The translations under genes were made by a program, and so were the position numbers. Of a stretch of 64,000 bases of DNA, positions 28,730 to 36,567 are shown one piece after another (the first letter of the stretch is position 1; each line of letters begins with the position of its first letter). The notes below the pieces were generated by a model that saw only the letters and a program-made list of their open reading frames with translations, was not told the DNA's origin and made no database searches. This DNA is from Geminocystis herdmanii PCC 6308 (GTDB lineage: Bacteria > Cyanobacteriota > Cyanobacteriia > Cyanobacteriales > Cyanobacteriaceae): the NCBI RefSeq assembly GCF_000332235.1, contig NZ_CM001775.1:1704230-1768229 (forward strand), given 5' to 3'.

Positions 28730-28804
28730 GAGTTAGAAACTTATCGCCAACAAAAAGGGATTCGCACAAATCAATATCTCGATGTTGATCCTCCCCAGAG
28801 TTAA
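28730..28804 (+). pseudogene. Orphaned last 24 codons of the AAA+ ATPase gene
   Basis: Reads ELETYRQQKGIRTNQYLDVD and four further residues before TAA (28802-28804). It follows the right-hand target duplication without a gap and restores a protein of 553 residues when the IS is removed. It has no start codon or ribosome-binding site of its own. Confidence 0.9.
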
Positions 28805-28842
28805 AATGTTAAAATCGAATTACTATCGAGTTTTTCTTAAAC

Positions 28843-28905
28843 TGTCATTCCGAGCCTGTCGAGGAATCTGAAAACCCTTGATTTTTGGTACAAATGCCTA
28901 AGTCA
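28843..28905. repeat. Dispersed repeat TGTCATTCCGAG..., copy 2 (uninterrupted)
   Basis: Same orientation as copy 1 at 24144. It reads through CTTGATTTTTGGTACAAATG and CCTAAGTCA without the MITE, so it shows the empty target site. Confidence 0.8.
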
Positions 28906-28916
28906 AATCAGTTTTA

Positions 28917-29405
28917 TTATTCTCCTGCTTGTTCAATGGCACAATCTATAAGACTTTGACTTAAATAAATATGAGATTTTTTCATGTTATCGATACAGTT
29001 ACGGATAGAAATATTATATCCTTTCTGTTTAGCTTTCAGAAGTATGCCGATCGAACCCGTAAGAGAAAGTCCATTAAGTCTTGCTATTCTTCTGCCTATG
29101 GCTTCATCAATGCAAACTGTCGTAATTTTTTTATCTAAGGCGAGTTGAATTACGGAAGCCTCGCCCAAATCTAAGGAATTTAATAAAAAGGGTGAAATCT
29201 GGAGAGGTGACGATTGTTTTTGTAAGTAAGTATCATTATCAAATGCAGAAATAGCAAAACCAATTTTACCCCCTGCTAATATTTCTTGACAGACTTCATA
29301 GGGTACTAAGACTTGTTGATAAAGATAACTCAAAATTTCTAAATCTCCCAATGCAGAAACTAGAGCTATTATGGGAGAAGTATTGATAACAATAGTGTTA
29401 GGCAT
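28917..29405 (-). CDS. DUF3368 PIN-like toxin
   Basis: 162 residues. The N-terminal VINTSPIIALVSALGDLEIL contains the first acidic-site motif in the NTSP form usual for DUF3368. LDLGEASVIQLALDKKITTVCIDEAIGRRIARLNGL is diagnostic, with a conserved Glu and Asp. DUF3368 proteins are PIN-domain relatives paired with UPF0175 antitoxins. Its start overlaps the UPF0175 stop by 8 bp. The pair lies on the opposite strand to the surrounding cluster. Confidence 0.85.
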   Translation of the reverse strand: MPNTIVINTSPIIALVSALGDLEILSYLYQQVLVPYEVCQEILAGGKIGFAISAFDNDTYLQKQSSPLQISPFLLNSLDLGEASVIQLALDKKITTVCIDEAIGRRIARLNGLSLTGSIGILLKAKQKGYNISIRNCIDNMKKSHIYLSQSLIDCAIEQAGE

Positions 29406-29649
29406 TGGCTAAATCTGATAATAATTCGTCTGAAGTTAAGTCAATCATTGGTACACCATAATCAGCTAGTTTGAGTAGAAATGTTACTCTATCAACTCCC
29501 AATAATATTCCCGCCATTCCTGATGAGATTCGTTTCATTTCAAATAGTTTTACTACCATTGCCCATTTTGCTTCTTGTTCAAATTCTTGAGGTGTTTGAT
29601 TTAAAGCGTCGGGAAAAGTTGCGGGATATTCGATCGTTATTTGTGCCAT
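29398..29649 (-). CDS. UPF0175 family antitoxin
   Basis: 83 residues. ITIEYPATFPDALNQTPQEFEQEAKWAMVVKLFEMKRISSGMAG is the UPF0175 core, which forms a helix-turn-helix-like DNA-binding region, with LLGVDRVTFLLKLADYGVPMIDLT completing the domain. It is the first gene of a two-gene operon with the DUF3368 toxin and probably represses that operon. Confidence 0.85.
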   Translation of the reverse strand: MAQITIEYPATFPDALNQTPQEFEQEAKWAMVVKLFEMKRISSGMAGILLGVDRVTFLLKLADYGVPMIDLTSDELLSDLANA

Positions 29650-29782
29650 CTGTCTTTAAATTTGATGTTTTTCACTCTATTTTACTCCTCATACTACCTA
29701 TTTAAAATAATCTCAACCAAAAATGAAAGCAGAATTTACAACAAAAATTGTAATGAAATAGTTAAACACATTTTTTTAAAAT

Positions 29783-30730
29783 ATGAAAATTTTTGGCTAC
29801 TTTAAATTGAAAAAAGAATTAAATCTTACTTCTGATTGCCTCAATAAAAAGTATGACTTTCAAATCAGTCAATATAAGGGAAATATATTAACACCCATTT
29901 TAATTGAAAACTTTAAAACTAACAAAAACTATTTACATACAAAATTACTACCTCCAAAAAACGAATTTGATATTTATGATAAAACGTTAGATTGGGGAAC
30001 TCCATCTATCTGGCCAATAGGAGATAGTGGTGTTTCAACTCTAAAAATTGAACTTAATATTGATGATGACTTTTCCAACGACAAAAAGTTAAAGTTGCAA
30101 CAAGAAATAAACAATTGGATAAATCGATTTCAAGAGAATTTATTCGCTTACGACTATAATATAGACTCACCTAATTTAACAGTCAATACATCGATAGCTT
30201 CAAATTTTAAGTTCTTTACATTTAATAATAATAAATGTTTTAATGAATACTTTGAAAATACTAATGTGTTAATTAACCTGCATCCATCAAATGCTTTGAC
30301 AGAAAGTGAATTTAGAGATGTGATAAATGTAACTTCTTTAAATAAAAAATTAATACTTGAGTATCAATTGTTAAAAAATGCAAATACTGAATTAATAAAT
30401 AACAATTATAGAAAATCAGTATTAGATAGTGCGACAGCCCTAGAAGTTTCTATAACAAATGCAATTAGAAGAGATTTAGAAGTTAATGAGGAAATATTAC
30501 CTCATATTCTAAAGAAATATAATGGATTAAGACAAAAGCGAGAGCTTTTAAAATTAACGAATAATACTCTTCCATCACCATCACCATCATTAGATTACGA
30601 AAACGGAATTGAAAATTTAAGAAATAATGCTATTCATTCGGGAAAAATACCTACAGAGATAGAAGCGAGTAATGCTTATAGAATAGCAAAAGAAGCAATA
30701 AATAGTTTAACAATTAACAAGTATGAATAA
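29783..30730 (+). CDS. Uncharacterised protein with HEPN-like C-terminal domain
   Basis: 315 residues, strongly AT-rich codons. No family recognised for residues 1-185. The C-terminal third is all-helical with the layout of a HEPN domain: a helix with RKSVLDSATALEVSITNAIRR, and later LRNNAIHSG with Arg280 and His285, which fits the Rx4H RNase motif of active HEPN proteins. HEPN RNases act in toxin-antitoxin, abortive-infection and CRISPR systems. No antitoxin-like partner is adjacent on the same strand. The function is inferred only from this motif and could be wrong. Confidence 0.5.
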   Translation: MKIFGYFKLKKELNLTSDCLNKKYDFQISQYKGNILTPILIENFKTNKNYLHTKLLPPKNEFDIYDKTLDWGTPSIWPIGDSGVSTLKIELNIDDDFSNDKKLKLQQEINNWINRFQENLFAYDYNIDSPNLTVNTSIASNFKFFTFNNNKCFNEYFENTNVLINLHPSNALTESEFRDVINVTSLNKKLILEYQLLKNANTELINNNYRKSVLDSATALEVSITNAIRRDLEVNEEILPHILKKYNGLRQKRELLKLTNNTLPSPSPSLDYENGIENLRNNAIHSGKIPTEIEASNAYRIAKEAINSLTINKYE

Positions 30731-30891
30731 AAATATATTGCAGTACAGACAATTAGCTTCTCATACGATTTATTGAAAATAACTTATCAATCAAGGCTAA
30801 AAACTAATTTGTTTGTACTTATTTTTTGAACACTGCCCCTCATGACACGAACCCTATGTTTCCACCTAGTAAATAAATTATTTATCGAATT

Positions 30892-31266
30892 ATGTCACAT
30901 TTTACTACTATCAAAGTTCAAATTAAAAACGGCGAGATTTTACATAAAACCTTACAAGAGTTGGGTTATACCGTTGAAACGAATACCAACGTCAGAGGCT
31001 ATCAAGGCATAAAAACCAAAGCAGAATACGTTATTCGCCAAAACAACGGCTATGATTTAGGCTTCCGCCGTCAAGGAGATAATTATGAGTTAGTAGCGGA
31101 CTTTTGGGGTGCTAAAATTGATCAAACTAAGTTTATTAATGACATTTCTCAGAAATATGCCCATTATACTTTAATGGAGGAGGTAGAAAAACAAGGTTTC
31201 AATATCGAGGAGGAGGAAACTTTAGAAGACGGCACTTTAAGGGTTGTTGTCGGTAGGTGGGTTTAA
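30892..31266 (+). CDS. ycf35: DUF1257 (Ycf35) protein
   Basis: 124 residues. MSHFTTIKVQIKNGEILHKTLQELGY, a GYQGIKTKAEYVIRQNNGYDLGFRR segment and NDISQKYAHYTLMEEVEKQGF are diagnostic of DUF1257. The family is conserved in cyanobacteria and in some algal plastids as Ycf35; the biochemical role is unknown. It lies 78 bp before the second pentapeptide gene and in the same direction as the AAA+ and Hsp70 genes. Confidence 0.9.
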   Translation: MSHFTTIKVQIKNGEILHKTLQELGYTVETNTNVRGYQGIKTKAEYVIRQNNGYDLGFRRQGDNYELVADFWGAKIDQTKFINDISQKYAHYTLMEEVEKQGFNIEEEETLEDGTLRVVVGRWV

Positions 31267-31344
31267 CAGGATTTTATAAAATATTTTCGTTGAAAATCAA
31301 ATTCTCATATAATTCTAATTAAAGAGAAGTAAAACACAAACCCC

Positions 31345-32850
31345 ATGTCAGAAAATAAACAACCCAGCAAATACGATGCGGTTATCGGCACACAATCTCA
31401 ATCCCCTATGTATGGTGCAGTCATGGGGGGAATTGATGGACTTAAAAACCGATTTAAGTCAGTGGAAGATGCCTCTCAAAAAGCAAGGATATTAGAAGAA
31501 GCCCTACAGTATGAAGAAGAAGGAAAACAATTTATTATTGATGTTTTTAAAAGTGAAAATAAAGAAAATCTTATTGAAGAAATATTATTAAAAAATCATA
31601 CTTATTCAGAGCTTATTATCAACATAATTTTTGAACAACAACCTGCCACTATTTTAAAAGTTGGTGGGATAAAAATTTGGAATCACTTTCGAGCCAACAA
31701 TATTAATTTTATCCCTAATTTAAGCAGTGCTGATTTAAGAGGTGCTGATTTAAGAGGTGCTAATTTAAGAGATGCTGATTTAAGACATACTAATTTAAGT
31801 GATGCTGATTTAAGGGGTGCTGATTTAAGAAATGCTAATTTAAGCATTATTCATTTAAGGGGTATTAATTTTAGCCGTGCTAAATTACACAATAAGGATT
31901 TAAGTGATATTGATCTATCTTTGGCTAGAGTAAGAAGTGCTGATCTAAGCAGTGCTAATTTAATAGGTGTTGATTTAAGGGGTGCTGATTTAAGCTGTGT
32001 TAATTTAAGAGATGCGGATTTAAGCTATGCTAATTTAAGAGATGCGGATTTAAGTGGTGTTGATTTATTTTTCGCCCGATTAAGAAAGACTGATTTAAGT
32101 AATGTTGATTTGAGAGGGGCGGATTTAAGCTGTTCTATGTTAACAGATGCAGATTTAAGCTATGCTAATTTAAGAAATACTGATTTAAGAGGTGCTTGTT
32201 TCAGTGGTGTTAATTTAAGTGGTGTTGATTTAAGTGGTGTTGATTTAAGTGGTCTTAATTTAAGTGATGTTAATTTAGATAAAAATACGAAAATAGATAA
32301 AAAATGGCAACTGGTTTGGAATATTCTCAATAATCCTCAACAGACAAAAGATTTAAAAGGGGCAGATTTAAGTGATGCAGATTTAGGTGATGCAGATTTA
32401 AGAAATGCAGATTTAAGAAATGCAGATTTAAGAAATGCTGATTTAGGTAATGCTGATTTAAGGGGTGCTGATTTAAGAGGTGTTAATTTAAGTGATGTTA
32501 AGTTATGTGTAGATACACGGATAGATGAAAAATGGCAACTGGTTTGGGATATTGTCAATAATCCTCAACAGACAAGAGATTTAAAAGGAGCAGATTTAAG
32601 TGGTGCTAATTTAAGTAATCTTAATTTAAACGGTGCTGATTTAACTGAGGTTGATTTAAGGGATGCTAATTTAAGTAATGCCGATTTAAGTTCTGCTAAT
32701 TTATGTGGTGCTAATTTAGAATCAACAAATCTAAATTATGCTAAATTTCATGGTGCTTTAATTGATGCTAAAACAATTATCAATAACAAATATAAAAAAC
32801 GAATTCTTAAAGTTTGTATTTTTAAAGATACAGAGCAATCATCAAACTAG
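31345..32850 (+). CDS. Pentapeptide-repeat protein with GAVxGG leader domain (paralog 2)
   Basis: 501 residues. Leader MSENKQPSKYDAVIGTQSQ and MYGAVMGGIDGLKNRF (residues 1-38) is followed by a helical domain to about 110. Blocks of A(D/N)LRx/A(D/N)LSx pentapeptides follow, with two spacers of about 26 residues (KIDKKWQLVWNILNN and RIDEKWQLVWDIVNN), and the same basic C-terminal tail as paralog 1. The leader domain is shared by many cyanobacterial proteins with different C-terminal modules, as I recall it. The intact gene shows what the 24402 gene once encoded. Confidence 0.85.
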   Translation: MSENKQPSKYDAVIGTQSQSPMYGAVMGGIDGLKNRFKSVEDASQKARILEEALQYEEEGKQFIIDVFKSENKENLIEEILLKNHTYSELIINIIFEQQPATILKVGGIKIWNHFRANNINFIPNLSSADLRGADLRGANLRDADLRHTNLSDADLRGADLRNANLSIIHLRGINFSRAKLHNKDLSDIDLSLARVRSADLSSANLIGVDLRGADLSCVNLRDADLSYANLRDADLSGVDLFFARLRKTDLSNVDLRGADLSCSMLTDADLSYANLRNTDLRGACFSGVNLSGVDLSGVDLSGLNLSDVNLDKNTKIDKKWQLVWNILNNPQQTKDLKGADLSDADLGDADLRNADLRNADLRNADLGNADLRGADLRGVNLSDVKLCVDTRIDEKWQLVWDIVNNPQQTRDLKGADLSGANLSNLNLNGADLTEVDLRDANLSNADLSSANLCGANLESTNLNYAKFHGALIDAKTIINNKYKKRILKVCIFKDTEQSSN

Positions 32851-32889
32851 CAATATAATGGAATTTAAGAGATAAAATTAAGATCAATT

Positions 32890-33096
32890 ATGACCATATC
32901 AACAGATCAAACATACGAAACTTATCCCAAGCCTACCCTAGAAGAATTAGAAAATGCTGAATTAATTATAGCTGAAGCCTTGCAAGTACTTGAATTAGAG
33001 CCGAAAAAAACAGCTCAACAAATTTGGAGAGAATTTGAAGAAGTAAGGGAGAAAATTATCAGGCAATATAACAATATTAGATGCGATCGAACATAA
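32890..33096 (+). CDS. Small acidic hypothetical protein
   Basis: 68 residues (MTISTDQTYETYPKPTLEELENAEL...), helical and acidic, with LEPKKTAQQIWREFEEVREKIIRQY. No family recognised. The 40 bp before its ATG is a near copy of the 40 bp between the first pentapeptide gene and the AAA+ gene, so its translation start came with the duplication of the pentapeptide gene. Confidence 0.5.
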   Translation: MTISTDQTYETYPKPTLEELENAELIIAEALQVLELEPKKTAQQIWREFEEVREKIIRQYNNIRCDRT

Positions 33097-33112
33097 CCTT
33101 TATACTGAACTA

Positions 33113-33325
33113 CTAAGAAAAAATTGGTTCGTCAAAATCGTCACTAATAGCAATAATATCTTTATCACTGCCAAATAATGGAGGACGTTTTTTAACTTGT
33201 TTTATTGAGCTTAATTTAACAATAGGTTGATGATTCTTCGTAATAATAATATCTTTCCCTTTAGCGACTATTTCCAGTAATTGGTTAATGTGCAATACGG
33301 CTTGATCTATTTCAATAGTTTCCAT
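33113..33325 (-). CDS. Phd/YefM-type antitoxin without adjacent toxin
   Basis: 70 residues. METIEIDQAVLHINQLLEIVAKGKDIIITKNHQPIVKLSS is the Phd/YefM fold that dimerises and binds operator DNA, followed by a short toxin-binding tail. No Doc, YoeB or PIN gene follows on the minus strand before the plus-strand 68-residue gene. It may be solitary, or a remnant of a lost pair. Confidence 0.8.
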   Translation of the reverse strand: METIEIDQAVLHINQLLEIVAKGKDIIITKNHQPIVKLSSIKQVKKRPPLFGSDKDIIAISDDFDEPIFS

Positions 33326-33343
33326 TTTTTTCTATTATATTAT

Positions 33344-33406
33344 AGGACTTACATATTTGTACTAAAAATCAAGATTTAGGAGATTGCTGATATGCCTCGC
33401 AATGAC
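33344..33406 (-). repeat. Dispersed repeat TGTCATT...CTTGATTTTT..., copy 3 (reverse)
   Basis: On the reverse strand it reads TGTCATTGCGAGG, a middle that differs, AATCTC, then CTTGATTTTTAGTACAAAT and AAGTCC. It is clearly related to 24144 and 28843 but more diverged. Confidence 0.7.
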
Positions 33407-33511
33407 AGAATATCAACAGTATTGTTTTAGATATATTCATCATAGCTAACTTTTTCTAACACGACAAGGAGGTATAATTAAGAGTGTCTAAAAGTAAAAA
33501 CAAAATGATTT

Positions 33512-33730
33512 ATGGCAGAATATCAACGGATAGAGTATCAAATCGGCAAAGATGGTAAAATCACAGAAAGGGTAATTGATGCCAGTGGTAATAGTTGTTT
33601 GCAACCCACCCAAGCATTAGAGGAGGCATTAGGAGAAATCGAATCAAGGGAATTACTCCCCGAATATTACGAAGGAGAAGAAATCTTAACTACCGATAAT
33701 ATTCAACGATCGAACTCTGTTAATAATTAG
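33512..33730 (+). CDS. DUF2997 protein
   Basis: 72 residues. YQRIEYQIGKDGKITERVIDASGNSCLQPTQALEEALGEIESRELLPEYY matches the DUF2997 family. Family members are small, acidic and of unknown function, often encoded near DUF1257 and a ferredoxin; no ferredoxin is seen here. The nearest good Shine-Dalgarno (AAGGAGGT, 33466-33473) is too far upstream for this ATG, so initiation may be weak or coupled. Confidence 0.85.
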   Translation: MAEYQRIEYQIGKDGKITERVIDASGNSCLQPTQALEEALGEIESRELLPEYYEGEEILTTDNIQRSNSVNN

Positions 33731-33803
33731 TTTTTATCTGCTAATATTAAAGTATTAATTGTCAAAAATTTTCATAGTCTTCTAAGGGTAAATATAACAA
33801 ATA

Positions 33804-34394
33804 ATGGATTTTTCTGATATTTTAACAGGCATTGTTTTTTGGTTAATAATTAGTATATTTTTCTTAATAACTTTTGGTTCGTCATCTGGGAAAAATGAGA
33901 ATAAATTTAACCTTGCAAAAAAATCTCCATCTCATACTTTAAAAGAGAATAATTTTAATGATTTAAACAATAATGATAACAGAGAAGAAATAATTAGTTT
34001 GCAAAAACAATGTCAACGATTACGAGAAGAATTAGAAGCTCAATCGAACCTGTTAAAAAGTGATTTTCGGAGTGAGGTTTTTGAACAATTACAGACTTTA
34101 TTAACTAACTATCCTACTGCCCGTGAAATGGCAAAAATCAAACCAGATTTACCCGCAAAAAATTTAATCTCTTTATTTACATCCCTAGAAAACTTGTTGG
34201 AAAATTGGGGTTATGAAACCATCGGTAAACCTTGGGAGGAAGTTAATTATAATCCTCAAATTCATCAAGCCGATAGTGATGATATTGAAGTGGGAGAATC
34301 GGTTTATATTCGTTTTGTAGGTTATCGTGACGGCGATAATATTCTTTATCCTGCCAAAGTAAGTCTCAATCTTCCCCCCAATTTACAAGGTTAA
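33804..34394 (+). CDS. GrpE-like nucleotide exchange factor with N-terminal membrane anchor
   Basis: 196 residues. One transmembrane helix (about 7-27, ILTGIVFWLIISIFFLITFG), then a polar linker and a coiled coil (LQKQCQRLREELEAQSNLL), then a GrpE-like head with PWEEVNYNPQIHQ. GrpE proteins release ADP from Hsp70. The separate cluster position and the membrane anchor distinguish it from the housekeeping GrpE. It is probably dedicated to the Hsp70-like protein encoded downstream (inference). Confidence 0.75.
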   Translation: MDFSDILTGIVFWLIISIFFLITFGSSSGKNENKFNLAKKSPSHTLKENNFNDLNNNDNREEIISLQKQCQRLREELEAQSNLLKSDFRSEVFEQLQTLLTNYPTAREMAKIKPDLPAKNLISLFTSLENLLENWGYETIGKPWEEVNYNPQIHQADSDDIEVGESVYIRFVGYRDGDNILYPAKVSLNLPPNLQG

Positions 34395-34475
34395 TTTACT
34401 TTTATTTAATGATGAATAAATTAGCGAATTAGCGACAAATTACTATTAAAATAATTTAGGTAGAGGTTATAGAAA

Positions 34476-34742
34476 ATGGAAGCAACAAAACTCAAAGGAA
34501 TTGTTAATCAGAAAGGACAATTAATTATAGAAGAAAGTATTAATCTTAGTCCGGGAGAAGTGGAAATTGTTATCTTAAAAATAGATAATTTAAACAACAC
34601 AAAAATTAGCATTAAATCTCCACCTATTAAACATCGTAGTCAAACTTTTAAAGACTTATTAGAAAATCAATCTCCCACAGATGAGAATTTTAATGTTGAT
34701 GGTAAAAAATGGGATTATTTAAAAGATAAACATAATTTATGA
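34476..34742 (+). CDS. Antitoxin-like protein upstream of a PIN toxin
   Basis: 88 residues (MEATKLKGIVNQKGQLIIEES...). The N-terminal 35 residues resemble the beta-rich AbrB-like or DUF2281 type of small antitoxins; the C-terminal half is disordered and charged, with IKHRSQTFKDLLENQ. It ends in ATGA overlapping the next start, which is the usual arrangement for toxin-antitoxin pairs. Confidence 0.65.
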   Translation: MEATKLKGIVNQKGQLIIEESINLSPGEVEIVILKIDNLNNTKISIKSPPIKHRSQTFKDLLENQSPTDENFNVDGKKWDYLKDKHNL

Positions 34743-35152
34743 AAGTTCTGATTGATACCAATATTGTTTTAGATTTAGCCTTAATTAGATTGCCTTTTTA
34801 TGAAGAAGCAGACGAAATCTTTTATTTAATTGAACAAGGAAAAATAGAAGGTTTTATTAGTGCTACTACCTTAACTGATATTTATTATATCCTTCGTAAA
34901 CAAAAAGGAAAAGAGTGGACATTTCAATTTTTAAAACGATTAACTAATCTTTGTAAAATTAATCCTATCAACGAAATTATTATTATTGAAGCACTAAATA
35001 ATAGCTATAAAGATTTTGAAGATGATATTCAATATTATTCTGCTATTATTAATAATCTGGATGTAATTGTTACTCGAAATATTAAAGATTTTCCTAACAA
35101 TAATTTACCTATTTTAACACCCTCTCAATTAATTATTATTAATAATTCTTAA
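34739..35152 (+). CDS. PIN-domain toxin
   Basis: 137 residues. MKVLIDTNIVLDLALIRLPFYEEADEI begins the PIN fold; conserved acidic positions lie in LIDTN, DFEDDIQYYSAIINNLDVIVTRNIKDF. The family is VapC-like. Its ATG overlaps the stop of the antitoxin-like gene by 4 bp (ATGA). The pair sits in the same orientation between the GrpE-like and Hsp70-like genes, which splits that chaperone pair. Confidence 0.85.
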   Translation: MKVLIDTNIVLDLALIRLPFYEEADEIFYLIEQGKIEGFISATTLTDIYYILRKQKGKEWTFQFLKRLTNLCKINPINEIIIIEALNNSYKDFEDDIQYYSAIINNLDVIVTRNIKDFPNNNLPILTPSQLIIINNS

Positions 35153-35172
35153 TTCCTCATTCCTCATCATTT

Positions 35173-36567
35173 ATGACTACTATAGCGATCGATTTTGGCA
35201 CAAGTAACACTGTCGTTAGTATTATCGAACCCGATACCAAAGAAGCAAAATCCCTCCGTTTTGAGAAGATGTCTAAGGTATTTCGGATGAAACTTAATAA
35301 CGACTCAGTGTCAGAAATCCCTGTCATACCTAGCTTAGTCTTTATCAAAGAAGGACATGAGTTTATATTAGGAGAACAAGTACGCACTCGTCGGTTAGGA
35401 TGTAGTAAGCCTGAACGGTTTTTTAAAGCCTTTAAAAGAGATTTAGCCGCCGAATTTCGCTCTCCTGCGAGGATAATAGAGGGGAAAGAATACCCCAGTG
35501 AAGCAGTAGCAAAAATATTTTTACAAGAAATTTGGCAACAACTAAAATTACAGCATTTAAACCCCTCTCAAGCAATATTTACCGTGCCAGTGGGAGGTTT
35601 TGAAAGTTACTCGAATTGGTGTCGTGAGGTAGCTACAGCATTAGGTATTGAAAAAGTGCAGTTAGTGGATGAATCCACCGCCGCCGCCTTTGGTTATGCT
35701 GTGAAAAAGCCTAATACTTTAGTTTTAGTTGTGGACTTTGGAGGAGGTACATTAGATCTTAGTTTAGTGCGTACGATCGCATCTTCTTCTCAATTCAAGG
35801 AATTAAAAGGGGAGGTAATTGCTAAAACTCAAGCCTATGTGGGCGGTGAAGATATTGATATTTGGTTGATAGAAGATTATTTGAAAAAACAAGGCATTGC
35901 TAAAAAGGATTTAAGTAACGTAGCTTGGCAAAATTTATTAGAAATAGCTGAACGTATTAAGATTAAACTATCTCAGACTAAGGAAGCAAAGGAAAGTTGG
36001 TTAGATGAAGATACCTTTATTGCCTATGATATAGTGTTCGATCGACAACAACTAACAGAAATCTTAGAAACTCAACAATTATTACCTCAATTACGAAATT
36101 GTCTCGATGAAGTTATTGAGATGTCAATAGGTAAGGGCATCAATAAAAAACAGATTGAAAAAGTAGTTTTAGTCGGCGGTAGTTGTTTAATTGCCCCCGT
36201 AAGAGAATTAATTACTTCTTATTTTGGCAGGGAAAAAGTGTTGATAAATAAGCCTTTTGAAGCTGTTTGTCATGGTGCTTTAACCCTTAATTCATTAGAA
36301 ACCATTGATGATCATTTATATCATAGCTACGCCCTTCGCACATGGAATCCTTTAACCCAAGAATATGTCTATAATCCTTTATTTCGATCGGGCTTACAAT
36401 ATCCTTGTGAGTTAGAATACCCCTTAATTTTACAATGTGCTAATAACGGACAAGATGCCATTTATTTGGATATTGGGCAAGTCGTAGAAATGGGCAAAGC
36501 TGAACTTAGTTACGATAATACAGGAAAAAATGACCAGTGGTATAGTAAAATCTCAAAATACCTATAA
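35173..36567 (+). CDS. Hsp70-family ATPase (frameshifted near the C-terminus)
   Basis: 464 residues in this frame. The actin-like ATPase signatures are TIAIDFGTSNTVVSI (phosphate 1), VVDFGGGTLDLSLV (phosphate 2) and VVLVGGSCLIAPVRELI (adenosine). The substrate-binding region is short compared with DnaK, as in other cyanobacterial accessory Hsp70-like proteins. A run of six A (36525-36530) shifts the frame, so this product ends in NDQWYSKISKYL; the native tail is encoded by 36530-36772. With the shift corrected the protein has 532 residues. Confidence 0.88.
   Translation: MTTIAIDFGTSNTVVSIIEPDTKEAKSLRFEKMSKVFRMKLNNDSVSEIPVIPSLVFIKEGHEFILGEQVRTRRLGCSKPERFFKAFKRDLAAEFRSPARIIEGKEYPSEAVAKIFLQEIWQQLKLQHLNPSQAIFTVPVGGFESYSNWCREVATALGIEKVQLVDESTAAAFGYAVKKPNTLVLVVDFGGGTLDLSLVRTIASSSQFKELKGEVIAKTQAYVGGEDIDIWLIEDYLKKQGIAKKDLSNVAWQNLLEIAERIKIKLSQTKEAKESWLDEDTFIAYDIVFDRQQLTEILETQQLLPQLRNCLDEVIEMSIGKGINKKQIEKVVLVGGSCLIAPVRELITSYFGREKVLINKPFEAVCHGALTLNSLETIDDHLYHSYALRTWNPLTQEYVYNPLFRSGLQYPCELEYPLILQCANNGQDAIYLDIGQVVEMGKAELSYDNTGKNDQWYSKISKYL

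Noticed and set aside
33484-33558. 24-residue ORF with a good AAGGAGGT upstream
   Set aside because: Starts with GTG, overlaps the DUF2997 start in another frame and encodes nothing recognisable. The Shine-Dalgarno may be a leftover from a lost gene.
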